Positions 16,824 to 25,260 of a DNA stretch of 64,000 nt are shown here, in pieces. Under the pieces are notes generated by a model that was not told where the DNA came from, ran no database searches, and was given only the letters and a program-made list of their open reading frames with translations. The position numbers were made by a program, and so were the translations under genes. Numbering within the stretch: position 1 is the first letter of the stretch; each line of letters starts with the position of its first letter. This stretch comes from Desulfoluna spongiiphila (GTDB lineage Bacteria; Desulfobacterota; Desulfobacteria; Desulfobacterales; Desulfolunaceae): assembly GCF_900101345.1 (NCBI RefSeq), contig NZ_FMUX01000003.1, positions 176,200-240,199 on the forward strand. The letters run 5' to 3'.

Positions 16824-16991
16824 GCCTCCGGCGGGTCGCTTTTTGAAAAAAGCTCCGCAAAAACGTTCCTATTGCATCGCTCACTTTGAAACAGGCGGAT
16901 CGTCGACGGCCTCCCGGAATAACCGAGTACTTCGCAAGACCTGTTTATCAAACTTTTTAAAAGTTTGGCCCCCGGCAGGGCCGCCGGAGGC
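16824..16991. repeat. modular intergenic repeat, type D-C
   Basis: It starts GCCTCCGGCGGGTCGC with AAAAAGC/GCTTTTT-type pairing (module D), has a diverged middle, and ends with GACCTGTTTATCAAAC and CCGCCGGAGGC. It is the inverse orientation of the copies at 24898 and 53586. Confidence 0.85.
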
Positions 16992-17133
16992 AAAATCCAA
17001 ATGTGATCGCCCTGTGAGGCGCTGCCCTTGGCCTTGATTTTACATGGCATTGTCATTAAAGTGTCCCTGCCGAAACCGGGATGCCCACGTAAAGGGCCCG
17101 GATGATTTATCACCAGTTGAGAGCAGGAGACGC

Positions 17134-20100
17134 ATGGAATCACAGGCGTTTAAAAAAGAGGTGGAACGGGCCCTTCGCAGCCTTGGCCGCACCATGATAA
17201 GGGACCGCCACCCCTTGCGGCGTGACTTGAAAAAACTCGAACGCACCAAAACCCCCGATGAAAAGACAACAAAAAAACTGGGGGACCTCAAGGCCCGGCT
17301 TTCAGCCTCCATGGATGAAAGGAACCGTCGCCGCCAGAACCCGCCTGCCCTCAACTACAACCAGGCTCTTCCCGTCACCGCCCGACGCGAAGAGATCGTT
17401 GAGACCATCAAAAAAAACCAGGTGGTCATCATCTCCGGGGAGACCGGCTCGGGCAAGACCACCCAGATCCCCAAATTCTGCGTGGAAGCAGGGCGCGGCA
17501 CCGGCGGGCTCATCGCCGTGACCCAGCCCCGGCGTATTGCCGCCGTCTCCGTGGCCAACCGCCTGGCCGAAGAGATGGGCGAAGAGCCCGGCAACAGCGT
17601 GGGCTACAAGATCCGCTTCCACGAAACCGGGGACAAAAACGGCACCATCCGCCTCATGACCGACGGGATCCTTTTGGCCGAAGCGCAAGGGGACCCCTTC
17701 CTCTCCACCTACGACACCATCATCGTGGACGAGGCCCACGAACGCAGCCTGAACATTGACTTTATCCTGGGCATCCTCCGGACCCTGGTGAAAAAACGCC
17801 GGGACTTAAAAGTCATTGTGACGTCAGCCACCATCGACACGGAAAAGTTCTCGAAAGCCTTTTCCGGCGCCCCCATCATCGAGGTATCCGGCCGCACCTT
17901 CCCCGTGGAGGTCATCCACCAGCCCTTAGAGACCAAAGACGACAGCTACGTGGAGGCCGCCGTCAACGCCCTGGACCAGCTGGTGTGCCGGGGCCCCTAC
18001 GGGGATGTCCTTATCTTCATGCCCACGGAGGCCGACATCAAAGAGGCCTGCGACATGATCGAAGGCAGGCGCCACAAGGCCATGACCGTGCTGCCCCTGT
18101 ATGCCCGCCTGTCGGCCCACGATCAGAAAAAAGTCTTCCAGGGGGCCTTCGGCCGCAAGGTGATTGTCTCCACCAACGTGGCCGAGACCTCCATCACCAT
18201 CCCCGGCATCAAATACGTCATCGACACCGGCGTGGCCCGGATCCCGCGCTACTCTCCGCGCACCCGCACCACCAGCCTGCCGGTCATGGAGATCTCCCGG
18301 TCCAGCGCCGACCAGCGAAAAGGGCGCTGCGGCCGTGTAGAAAACGGGGTCTGCATCCGGCTTTACGACGAAGCGTCCCTGGAAAGCCGCCCCCTGTTCA
18401 CCCTGCCGGAGATCCTGCGAGCCAACCTCGCTGAGGTCATCCTGCGCATGCTCTCCCTGCGTCTGGGCCGGGTAGAGACCTTCCCCTTCGTGGACCCGCC
18501 CTCCGCCCAGAGCATCTCCGACGGCTTTCAGACCCTTCTGGAGCTCGGGGCCATCCGGGAAACCAAGGGACGGGAAGGGGAGGTGCGCCACACCCTCACC
18601 GAAACCGGCCGCATCATGGCCGCCATCCCCGTGGACCCCAAGCTCTCCCGCATCCTCATCGAGGCCTCGGCCAACGGCTGCATCGACGACGTGCTGGTCA
18701 TCATCGCGGCCCTGACCATCCGGGACCCCAGGGAGCGCCCCGACGGCAAAGAGGCCCAGGCCGACCAGAAACACGCCGCGTTTAAAGACCCCTTCTCCGA
18801 TTTCGTGACCCTGCTCAACATCTGGAAACGGTTCAAGGAGCACATGGGGGGCACCAATAAAATGGGCCCGATGAAGGCCTTCTGCAAGGAGAACTACGTC
18901 TCCTTTCTGCGCATGCGCGAGTGGATCGACATCCACGGCCAGCTCTCCCGCATTGCCAAGGAATTTGCCCTTGGCAAGGGAGAGACACCCCGGGAGACCC
19001 GCGACGACAACGAGAACAAAAAAACGACCTTCGGGGCCGAGTACACCGCCATCCACAAGTCCATCCTGGCCGGCTACCTCTCCAGCATCGCCACCTGCAA
19101 GGAGAAAAACCGTTACAACGCCACCAAGGGGCGCGAAGTAATGATCTTCCCCGGATCGGGCCTCTTCAACAAGGGGGGCCAGTGGATCGTGGCTTCGGAG
19201 ATGGTGGAGACCTCCCGGCTCTTTGCCCGGAACGTCGCCCGCATCGACTCGGGCTGGCTCGAAGAGTTGGGGGGAGACCTCGTCAGGCGCTCCTACTCCA
19301 ACCCCCGCTGGGAGAAAAAGATGGGGGCGGTGGTGGCCGACGAGCAGGTCACCCTCTTTGGGCTCATCGTGGTCTCGGACCGGAAAGTCCTTTACGGCCC
19401 CACCGACCCCGAAGAAGCCACCCGCCTTTTTATCCGCAGCGCCCTGGTGGAAGGGGACCTGGAGGTGCCGAAAGGAAACCGGCATTTTTCCTTTCTTGCC
19501 CACAACCGCTCCCTTGTGGACGACGTCCGGGAGGTGGAAGACCGCATCCGAAGGCGGGATATCCTCATCAGCGAGGAGGATCTTTTTGCCTTCTACGCCG
19601 ACAAGGTGAAAAACGTCTGGGACATCCGCACCTTTTCCCGGCGCCTCAAGGAGGCCGGGGGAGACGCCCACCTCATGATGGACCCTGAAGCCATCGCCCG
19701 GTACACCCCGGAAGACGAAGAACTCGCCGCCTTTCCCAAGGGCATCACCGTGGGGGGCGGCACCTTTTCCCTCTCCTACGCCTTTGAACCGGGAAAAGAA
19801 AAAGACGGGGTCACCCTCACCGTCCCCGCCCACTCGGCCAAAGCCCTCTCCAAAGAGGCCCTGGACTGGGTGGTACCCGGCCTCATGCCCGAAAAAATCG
19901 AGGCCATGATCAAAGGCCTTCCCAAGGAGCATCGAAAACGGCTGGTTCCCGTCTCCGATACCGTCTCGATCATCACCGGGGAAATGGAGGAGCTCAACAC
20001 CCTGAAGCAGGGAGCCTTCCCCACCCGCCCGCTCATCACCGCCCTGGGCTCGTTCATCGCCAAACGATTCGGGGTGCGCATCCCGCCCAACGCCTGGCAG

Positions 20101-21135
20101 GCAGGCGCCGTCCCCGATCACCTCAAGGTACGCATCGCCGTCACCGGAGCCAAGGGCAAGGAGCTGGCCGCGTCCCGGGACAAATCCGTGCTCCTCACCG
20201 AGGCCGCCGATGCCGTGATCCCCAAGGATGACGCCCTCCAAAAGCTGAGACGGAAATGGGAGCGCAACGGCCTTGCCGAGTGGCCCATGGACGAAATCCC
20301 CGAATCCGTCCCCGCACCCGGGGGACTTTTTGCCTACCCCGCCCTGACGGTGCGAAAAGGCTCTGTGGACCTCATCCTCCACCGCCACGACCAGGAGGCC
20401 CTGCGCCTTCACAAAAAAGGGGTGGCCGCCCTCACGGCCCTGCACCTCGCCAAGGAGGTCAGGGGTCTCTCCAAAGACTTGAAACTCACCGGGGAGGCAA
20501 AAAAGCGCGCCGCTTACTTCGGAGGAGACGCATCCCTCACCTCCGCCCTGGCCACCAAGACCACGGAGCTGCTCTTTGCCTCCGGGCTTCGAAGCAGCCA
20601 TGCCTTTAAGGCCCATGTCAAGGAAGTGTCCAAAAGCCTCTACGCCACGGGGACCAAGCTCCTTACCGCGGTGGAGGCAATCCTCACCGAGTACCACGCC
20701 ACCAGCAGCCTCATCTACACCGAAGAGCTCAGGCGCTCCAAGACCCCGGCAGGCCAGCTCTTAACCGGCATGATGCGAAACGAACTGGACCTTCTCGTAC
20801 CCAAAAACTTCATCGACCTGTACGAGCCGAAACGCCTGATCCAGCTTGAACGCCACATCAGAGCCATCGCTCTGCGCGCCAAACGCGCCTTCGACGCCCC
20901 GGAAAAGGACCGCACCAAGGCCCGGGAGGTGGCCCCCTTCGTCAAAGCCATGAACAGCCTGGTGGCCTCCCTCAACCCGGACTCCTCCGAAGAAAAAAAA
21001 GAGGCCATCGAGGCCCTCTTCTGGTCCATCGAAGAGTTCAAGATCTCGATCTACGCCCAGGAGATCGGGACCCGGGAGAAGGTCTCGGCCAAACGGCTCA
21101 CCAAATGGATCCGGGAGATCGAGGTGATGATCTGA
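17134..21135 (+). CDS. hrpA: ATP-dependent RNA helicase HrpA
   Basis: This 1333-residue DEAH-box helicase is close to the usual HrpA length. Motif I is SGETGSGKTT (about residue 106), motif II is VDEAHERS (about 202), motif III is TSATID (about 231), and motif VI is QRKGRCGRVENG (about 392). The helicase-associated and OB-fold regions follow, then the large C-terminal extension typical of HrpA, ending in an arginine/lysine-rich helical domain. HrpA acts on ribosome-bound mRNA and helps rescue or split stalled ribosomes. I chose the ATG at 17134, preceded by AGGAGA. Thirty in-frame upstream codons read poorly and lack a ribosome site. Confidence 0.93.
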   Translation: MESQAFKKEVERALRSLGRTMIRDRHPLRRDLKKLERTKTPDEKTTKKLGDLKARLSASMDERNRRRQNPPALNYNQALPVTARREEIVETIKKNQVVIISGETGSGKTTQIPKFCVEAGRGTGGLIAVTQPRRIAAVSVANRLAEEMGEEPGNSVGYKIRFHETGDKNGTIRLMTDGILLAEAQGDPFLSTYDTIIVDEAHERSLNIDFILGILRTLVKKRRDLKVIVTSATIDTEKFSKAFSGAPIIEVSGRTFPVEVIHQPLETKDDSYVEAAVNALDQLVCRGPYGDVLIFMPTEADIKEACDMIEGRRHKAMTVLPLYARLSAHDQKKVFQGAFGRKVIVSTNVAETSITIPGIKYVIDTGVARIPRYSPRTRTTSLPVMEISRSSADQRKGRCGRVENGVCIRLYDEASLESRPLFTLPEILRANLAEVILRMLSLRLGRVETFPFVDPPSAQSISDGFQTLLELGAIRETKGREGEVRHTLTETGRIMAAIPVDPKLSRILIEASANGCIDDVLVIIAALTIRDPRERPDGKEAQADQKHAAFKDPFSDFVTLLNIWKRFKEHMGGTNKMGPMKAFCKENYVSFLRMREWIDIHGQLSRIAKEFALGKGETPRETRDDNENKKTTFGAEYTAIHKSILAGYLSSIATCKEKNRYNATKGREVMIFPGSGLFNKGGQWIVASEMVETSRLFARNVARIDSGWLEELGGDLVRRSYSNPRWEKKMGAVVADEQVTLFGLIVVSDRKVLYGPTDPEEATRLFIRSALVEGDLEVPKGNRHFSFLAHNRSLVDDVREVEDRIRRRDILISEEDLFAFYADKVKNVWDIRTFSRRLKEAGGDAHLMMDPEAIARYTPEDEELAAFPKGITVGGGTFSLSYAFEPGKEKDGVTLTVPAHSAKALSKEALDWVVPGLMPEKIEAMIKGLPKEHRKRLVPVSDTVSIITGEMEELNTLKQGAFPTRPLITALGSFIAKRFGVRIPPNAWQAGAVPDHLKVRIAVTGAKGKELAASRDKSVLLTEAADAVIPKDDALQKLRRKWERNGLAEWPMDEIPESVPAPGGLFAYPALTVRKGSVDLILHRHDQEALRLHKKGVAALTALHLAKEVRGLSKDLKLTGEAKKRAAYFGGDASLTSALATKTTELLFASGLRSSHAFKAHVKEVSKSLYATGTKLLTAVEAILTEYHATSSLIYTEELRRSKTPAGQLLTGMMRNELDLLVPKNFIDLYEPKRLIQLERHIRAIALRAKRAFDAPEKDRTKAREVAPFVKAMNSLVASLNPDSSEEKKEAIEALFWSIEEFKISIYAQEIGTREKVSAKRLTKWIREIEVMI

Positions 21136-21381
21136 CGCAAACCGAACCACCGGTGCCCCTGTTAAATAAATAAGGCGCCAAAGCCATGCTTCCGCGCCAC
21201 CCCACAAACCATCTCGGGGGCTCACCGCCCCCTGACATTATTCCCTCAAGAGAAACACCCCACTGACCGTTATATGATAAAGCATCCTTTCCGCACCCTT
21301 GCGGGAACAACCCCAACCACGCCACGCTGTGTGGCATGGTCCCGGGACGGTCGGCAACCCTATTTCATGCAAGGCAGATTC

Positions 21382-22191
21382 ATGGCGTTCAGATATATTG
21401 TATCTTTGGCTCTTTTCATGGCCACCCTTCTTATCACACACCCGGCAGGTGCCGCAGGGGATCACATCACCCATGTGGCCAAAGGGATCTCCCTTCACAA
21501 ACCCACCTGGATCATGCCCGGCACCTGGTCCAATGAGTACAACGGAGACAAAACCGAGGCGGTCTTTCAGATCAGCGTCAAAAAGCAGATCATGGACACC
21601 GGTCTCTACGTGGCCTACACCCAGAAATCCTTCTGGCAGGCTTACAACACGGACGAATCCTCCCCCTTTCGGGAAACCAACTACAACCCCGAAGTGTTCT
21701 ACCGCTTTGAACCGGGCAACGACCTCTTCCGGTCCCTGGGCAGTGAAAACCTCGGCATGGACATCGGCTTCGAGCACGAATCCAACGGCCGATCCATGCC
21801 CGAGTCCCGCAGCTGGAATCGGGCCTACCTCACCCCGTACTATGCCAACAACAACCTCCTTGTGGCCTTGAAGCTCTGGTACATCACCGAGGAGAGCAAA
21901 GATGTCCCCGAAGACGGCCAAAGCGGCAGCAACAACCCGGACATCGCCGACTACATGGGCTACGGAGAACTCAGCGTGAAGTACCAGACCTACGGGGAAC
22001 AGCTCTTCCACCTCATGGGCCGGTGCAACCCGGCAACGGGAAAAGGGGCCGCCAGCCTCACCTGGAGCATCCCCATCACCAACGGCGGAGCCTTCTTCAT
22101 GGTCCAGGGATTCCACGGGTACGGGGACAGCCTCATCGACTACAACCGCTCCATCTCCCGCGTGGGCGCGGGCATCATGCTCTCCCGGTAA
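21382..22191 (+). CDS. pldA: outer membrane phospholipase A (OMPLA), copy 1
   Basis: This 269-residue outer-membrane beta-barrel phospholipase has a signal peptide (FRYIVSLALFMATLLITHPA). The catalytic region GFEHESNGRSMPESRSWNRA holds His132 and Ser134 in the HxS arrangement, and the asparagine in SRSWN, matching the His-Ser-Asn triad of E. coli PldA. FQISVKKQIMDTGLYVAYTQ is the conserved second strand. OMPLA dimerises with calcium and removes phospholipids from the outer leaflet. A second copy begins 194 bases downstream. The start at 21382 is preferred because it gives a clean signal peptide; an ATG five codons earlier is possible. Confidence 0.9.
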   Translation: MAFRYIVSLALFMATLLITHPAGAAGDHITHVAKGISLHKPTWIMPGTWSNEYNGDKTEAVFQISVKKQIMDTGLYVAYTQKSFWQAYNTDESSPFRETNYNPEVFYRFEPGNDLFRSLGSENLGMDIGFEHESNGRSMPESRSWNRAYLTPYYANNNLLVALKLWYITEESKDVPEDGQSGSNNPDIADYMGYGELSVKYQTYGEQLFHLMGRCNPATGKGAASLTWSIPITNGGAFFMVQGFHGYGDSLIDYNRSISRVGAGIMLSR

Positions 22192-22385
22192 ACACCCCGG
22201 CAATGGCTTCAGCGGGTCTGCGCAACGAATGGCCCACTCCGAACATTGTCCGCAACAGGTGAGACCTTTTCACACCCCCCTCTTCATGCTAACGTACGGC
22301 GCTGATATACATGCAGCGAGCTTCTCACCGGGACCTTCCGCGCGAAGGTCCCACGACACATCCGTGCTTTGAAAAGGTGATTCCC

Positions 22386-23204
22386 ATGCGCCCACGTGCT
22401 TTTGCTCTTCTCCTGCTCCTTGCGGGGCTCGTGTTCTCAACACCCGCCCGCGCCTTCGACTACACCATCAACGACATGGCCGAGGGCATCTCCCGGCACA
22501 AGGCCACCTGGATCATGCCCGCCACCTGGTCCGATGCCTACCACAGCGAACACACCGAACTCGTCTTTCAGTTCAGCCTCAAGAAGCAGATCATGAACAC
22601 CGGGTTTCACGTGGCCTACACCCAGAAGTCCTTCTGGCAGGCCTACAACGAAAATGAATCCTCCCCCTTCCGGGAGACGAACTACAACCCGGAAATCTTC
22701 TACCGGTTCCTGCCGGGCAGCGCCCTTCACCGCCTGCTGGGCAACGGGGCATTTATCAACAAGATGGGGGCCGACATCGGTTTTGAACACGAATCCAACG
22801 GCCAGGACATGCCCGACTCCCGAAGCTGGAACCGCGCCTACGTCACCCCCTTCTATGCCGACGGCAACCTCCTTGCCTGGCTGAAACTCTGGTACATCAC
22901 CGAGGACAGCAAGGACGTCTCCCCCGACGGATCCAAGGGGAGCAACAACCCGGACATCGCCGATTTCATGGGGTACAGCGAGTTCAACATCAAGTACCAA
23001 TTTGCATGGGAACAGCTCATCCACCTCATGGCCCGGGGCAACCTGCGGGAGGGCAAAGGGGCCGCAAGCCTCACCTGGAGCATCCCCGTCACCAACGGGG
23101 GCGTCTTCTTCATGGTCCAGGCCTTTCACGGGTACGGAGACAGCCTCATCGACTACAACCGCGAAATCACCCGAGTGGGAGCGGGCTTCATGCTCACAAG
23201 GTAA
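22386..23204 (+). CDS. pldA: outer membrane phospholipase A (OMPLA), copy 2
   Basis: This is a 272-residue paralogue of the preceding gene. It has a signal peptide (FALLLLLAGLVFSTPARA) and the same catalytic block, GFEHESNGQDMPDSRSWNRA, with His135, Ser137 and the asparagine intact. Long runs are identical between copies (VAYTQKSFWQAYN, SSPFRETNYNPE, GSNNPDIADFMGY against GSNNPDIADYMGY), so this is a tandem duplication followed by divergence. A short insertion (about four residues near residue 125, GAFINKMGAD) distinguishes copy 2. AAAGGTGA precedes the ATG. Both copies look active. Confidence 0.9.
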   Translation: MRPRAFALLLLLAGLVFSTPARAFDYTINDMAEGISRHKATWIMPATWSDAYHSEHTELVFQFSLKKQIMNTGFHVAYTQKSFWQAYNENESSPFRETNYNPEIFYRFLPGSALHRLLGNGAFINKMGADIGFEHESNGQDMPDSRSWNRAYVTPFYADGNLLAWLKLWYITEDSKDVSPDGSKGSNNPDIADFMGYSEFNIKYQFAWEQLIHLMARGNLREGKGAASLTWSIPVTNGGVFFMVQAFHGYGDSLIDYNREITRVGAGFMLTR

Positions 23205-23207
23205 GCC

Positions 23208-23420
23208 ATGGTCATCTACGCCGACATCGAGTGGGAATACGCAGAATACGACGGATATTACGACAGCTTCCGGGTTGTCTCGGCAACGGATGAGTCCGGC
23301 AACGAGCTCGCCCAGCACCTGGCACCGGACCGGCGCTTCACGAGCCTCCACGAACTGCAAGATGCCCTCGCCTTGATCCTGGGAATCCCCGCCGGTGACA
23401 TCATCCTCGACGGGGTGTAA
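23208..23420 (+). CDS. small acidic protein, unknown
   Basis: This 70-residue acidic protein is rich in Tyr, Asp and Glu (IEWEYAEYDGYYD near the N-terminus) and has no signal peptide. The ATG follows the pldA copy 2 stop by three bases and AAGGTAA lies just upstream, so it is translationally linked to the phospholipase gene. I do not recognise a family. The C-terminal half (TSLHELQDALALILGIPAGD) looks helical. It could be a cytoplasmic partner or simply a co-transcribed small protein. Confidence 0.55.
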   Translation: MVIYADIEWEYAEYDGYYDSFRVVSATDESGNELAQHLAPDRRFTSLHELQDALALILGIPAGDIILDGV

Positions 23421-23437
23421 CATGGCGGGAAAAAACT

Positions 23438-23626
23438 CGCCTCCGGCGGCAAGGTGTGCCACCTTGAAAGCAGGTTGCGAAAGCTCTTTTCCCCTCGTTC
23501 CTCGGGGAAAAGAGCTTTCGCCTTTTATTCAGGGTATATTGGGAAAATCTTGGCTGATAGCTGTTTGTCAAAGCCAGCCCATGGAAACTTGGCAAACGTT
23601 TCGCCCCCGCCAGGGCCGTCGGAGGA
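23438..23626. repeat. modular intergenic repeat, type A-C, with perfect 18-bp hairpin
   Basis: The GCCTCCGGCGG end and the AAGGTGTGCCACCTT hairpin are followed by a perfect stem, 23477-23494 with 23504-23521, around the loop TCGTTCCTC. The diverged right-hand end is CCGTCGGAGGA. It sits between convergent genes. Confidence 0.88.
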
Positions 23627-23639
23627 ACAGGTGAGACGT

Positions 23640-24791
23640 TCAACCGCCCTGTTTCACACCCAGGGTTATTTTGTAGAGCACGGTAAGGACCAGAAGACCG
23701 ATGGCCGTTATGCCCGCCGAGATCATCAGTTCCATGAAGGAGGGCACATACTCCGTGACATGATGGAGGGGAGACGGAATGAAGCCGCCGGCGATCATGC
23801 CAAGGCCCTTGTCGATCCAGATGCCGACAAAAGCGCAGAGGCAGGCGGCCATAAGGACCGCCTCGTTGTTGCGGGTAACTGGGGGAACAAGCAGGAGCGC
23901 GGCCGCTCCCATGAGAAGCAGGGAGATCCGCATCCAGGGGACGAGAACCCCGTGGCCGTGGAGTCCCACGTAGAGGTACTTCAAATGATCCATGTGCTCC
24001 GGGATCCGGGAGTAAAACGCCACGAACACCTCACACCCCAGAAAAAAGAGATTGGCCACCATGCCGTAGGCGGTGATGACGGCAAGGGTCTTGATGGCCT
24101 TCTGGCCGGGATCGAAATCCGAGACCTTTCGAATGATAAAGCAGAGCAGGATCAGAAGGGCCGGTCCCGCCGCAAAGGCCGAGGCAAGGAACCGGGGAGC
24201 GAGAATGGCCGTCAGCCAGAAGCCCCGGCCGGGAAGGCCGCAGTAGATAAAGGCCGTCATGGTGTGAATGGCAAAGGCCATGGGGATGGACAGGTACACC
24301 AGCCCCTTGACCCAGGGGGCCGGCGGCACCCCGTTACGCTCGGCCTCAAGGACGTTCCAGCCGATGACGATATTCATGAGCAGATAGGCCATGAGCACGT
24401 TGCCGTCCCAGAACAGCATGGACGAAGGCGTGGCGTTAAGGAAGATGTTCAGGGCCCGAAAAGGCTGCCCCAGATGAATGAGCAGGTAGAGAAAGCACAT
24501 CACAATGGAGGCCACGGCCAGGAACTCCCCCAGCACCGTGATCCGCCCGAAGGCCTTGTAGTCGTGCAGGTAATACGGCAGCACCAGCATCACGCCCCCT
24601 GCCGCCACCCCCACCAGAAAGGTCATCTGGGCCGTATAAAATCCCCAGGAGACATCCCGGCTCTGGCCCGTAACCATGAGCCCGTGCTCCAACTGCTGCC
24701 CATAACACAATGCCCCCAGCACCAGCACCGCAAGAAGCCCCCCAATCCACGCCCAATAACCTTTTCCGCCTTTTATCGCCAACTCAAGCAT
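23640..24791 (-). CDS. NrfD/PsrC family membrane subunit, DsrP-like
   Basis: This 383-residue integral membrane protein has about ten membrane segments, the quinone-interacting subunit type of respiratory complexes (NrfD, PsrC, DsrP, HmcC). The start MLELAIKGGKGYWAWIGGLL is typical of DsrP. LNATPSSMLFWDGNVLMAYL, LVYLSIPMAFAIHTMTAFIY and the C-terminal WIDKGLGMIAGGFIPSPL are family segments. In sulfate reducers DsrP passes electrons between menaquinol and DsrMKJO. No iron-sulfur or cytochrome subunit is adjacent here, which is unusual. I placed the start at 24791 (GGAGGG upstream); the frame stays open for 51 more codons through repeat sequence, which is not coding. Confidence 0.85.
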   Translation of the reverse strand: MLELAIKGGKGYWAWIGGLLAVLVLGALCYGQQLEHGLMVTGQSRDVSWGFYTAQMTFLVGVAAGGVMLVLPYYLHDYKAFGRITVLGEFLAVASIVMCFLYLLIHLGQPFRALNIFLNATPSSMLFWDGNVLMAYLLMNIVIGWNVLEAERNGVPPAPWVKGLVYLSIPMAFAIHTMTAFIYCGLPGRGFWLTAILAPRFLASAFAAGPALLILLCFIIRKVSDFDPGQKAIKTLAVITAYGMVANLFFLGCEVFVAFYSRIPEHMDHLKYLYVGLHGHGVLVPWMRISLLLMGAAALLLVPPVTRNNEAVLMAACLCAFVGIWIDKGLGMIAGGFIPSPLHHVTEYVPSFMELMISAGITAIGLLVLTVLYKITLGVKQGG

Positions 24792-24897
24792 ACGCCCTCC
24801 GCATAGAAAAAATCCAAAGCCTAACCAACAGAAACCTATCGGGGCGGAGTATACAGACCGCAAGTTAAGCGGGAATAAAACGGCAATAAAAAACCAA

Positions 24898-25068
24898 GCC
24901 TCCGGCGGCCCTGCCGGGGGCCAAACGTTTAAAAAGTTTGACAAACAGGTCTTAAGAAAGCCTTTCCAGGCTCCGCCGAAATAATTTCCACTTTTTCACA
25001 TTAGAAACGTTTTTTGCGGAGCTTTTTTTCAAAAAAGCGACCCGCCGGAGGCAAGCTGAATAGTTACC
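24898..25068. repeat. modular intergenic repeat, type C-D, near-identical to 53586-53756
   Basis: GCCTCCGGCGG (24898-24908) and CCGCCGGAGGC (25042-25052) are 11-bp terminal inverted repeats, followed by AAGCTGAATAGTTACC. By eye only position 24957 (A instead of C) differs from the copy 28.7 kb away. Confidence 0.92.
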
Positions 25069-25093
25069 AAAATTCATTATTAAGAATAATTTT

Positions 25094-25241
25094 TAAGACC
25101 TGTTTGTTAAACCAGTCTCTCTTGCGTAGACGGTTGCCGAATGTCACACATCACGCGAATCCTCCAAAAGCACGGGCATAACGGCAGCCTCCATGCATTC
25201 GCCACAGGGTTTCAAGGTGCCCCCACCTTGCCGCCGGAGGC
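25094..25241. repeat. degenerate modular repeat
   Basis: An eroded right-hand module (AAGACCTGTTTGTTAAACC) is followed, after unrelated sequence, by the inverted small hairpin AAGGTGCCCCCACCTT and CCGCCGGAGGC. It ends 20 bases before the regulator's stop codon. Confidence 0.65.
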
Positions 25242-25260
25242 GTTTCCTGTGCCCTGGGTT

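Noticed and set aside
17926..20697. A 923-codon open frame opposite hrpA
   Set aside because: It lies wholly antisense to the conserved helicase, has the Gly/His/Val-rich composition of a GC-rich shadow frame, and shows no domain or ribosome site.
23454..24806. A 450-codon open frame opposite the DsrP-like gene
   Set aside because: Shadow of the membrane protein gene; it begins inside a repeat element and is rich in His, Gly and Arg with no protein-like motifs.
24792..24944. N-terminal extension of the DsrP-like protein
   Set aside because: The in-frame extension translates a repeat element; the family start matches MLELAIKGG at 24791.
24898..25068. Insertion sequence
   Set aside because: The unit is only 171 bp with no transposase frame; at most it is a non-autonomous element.
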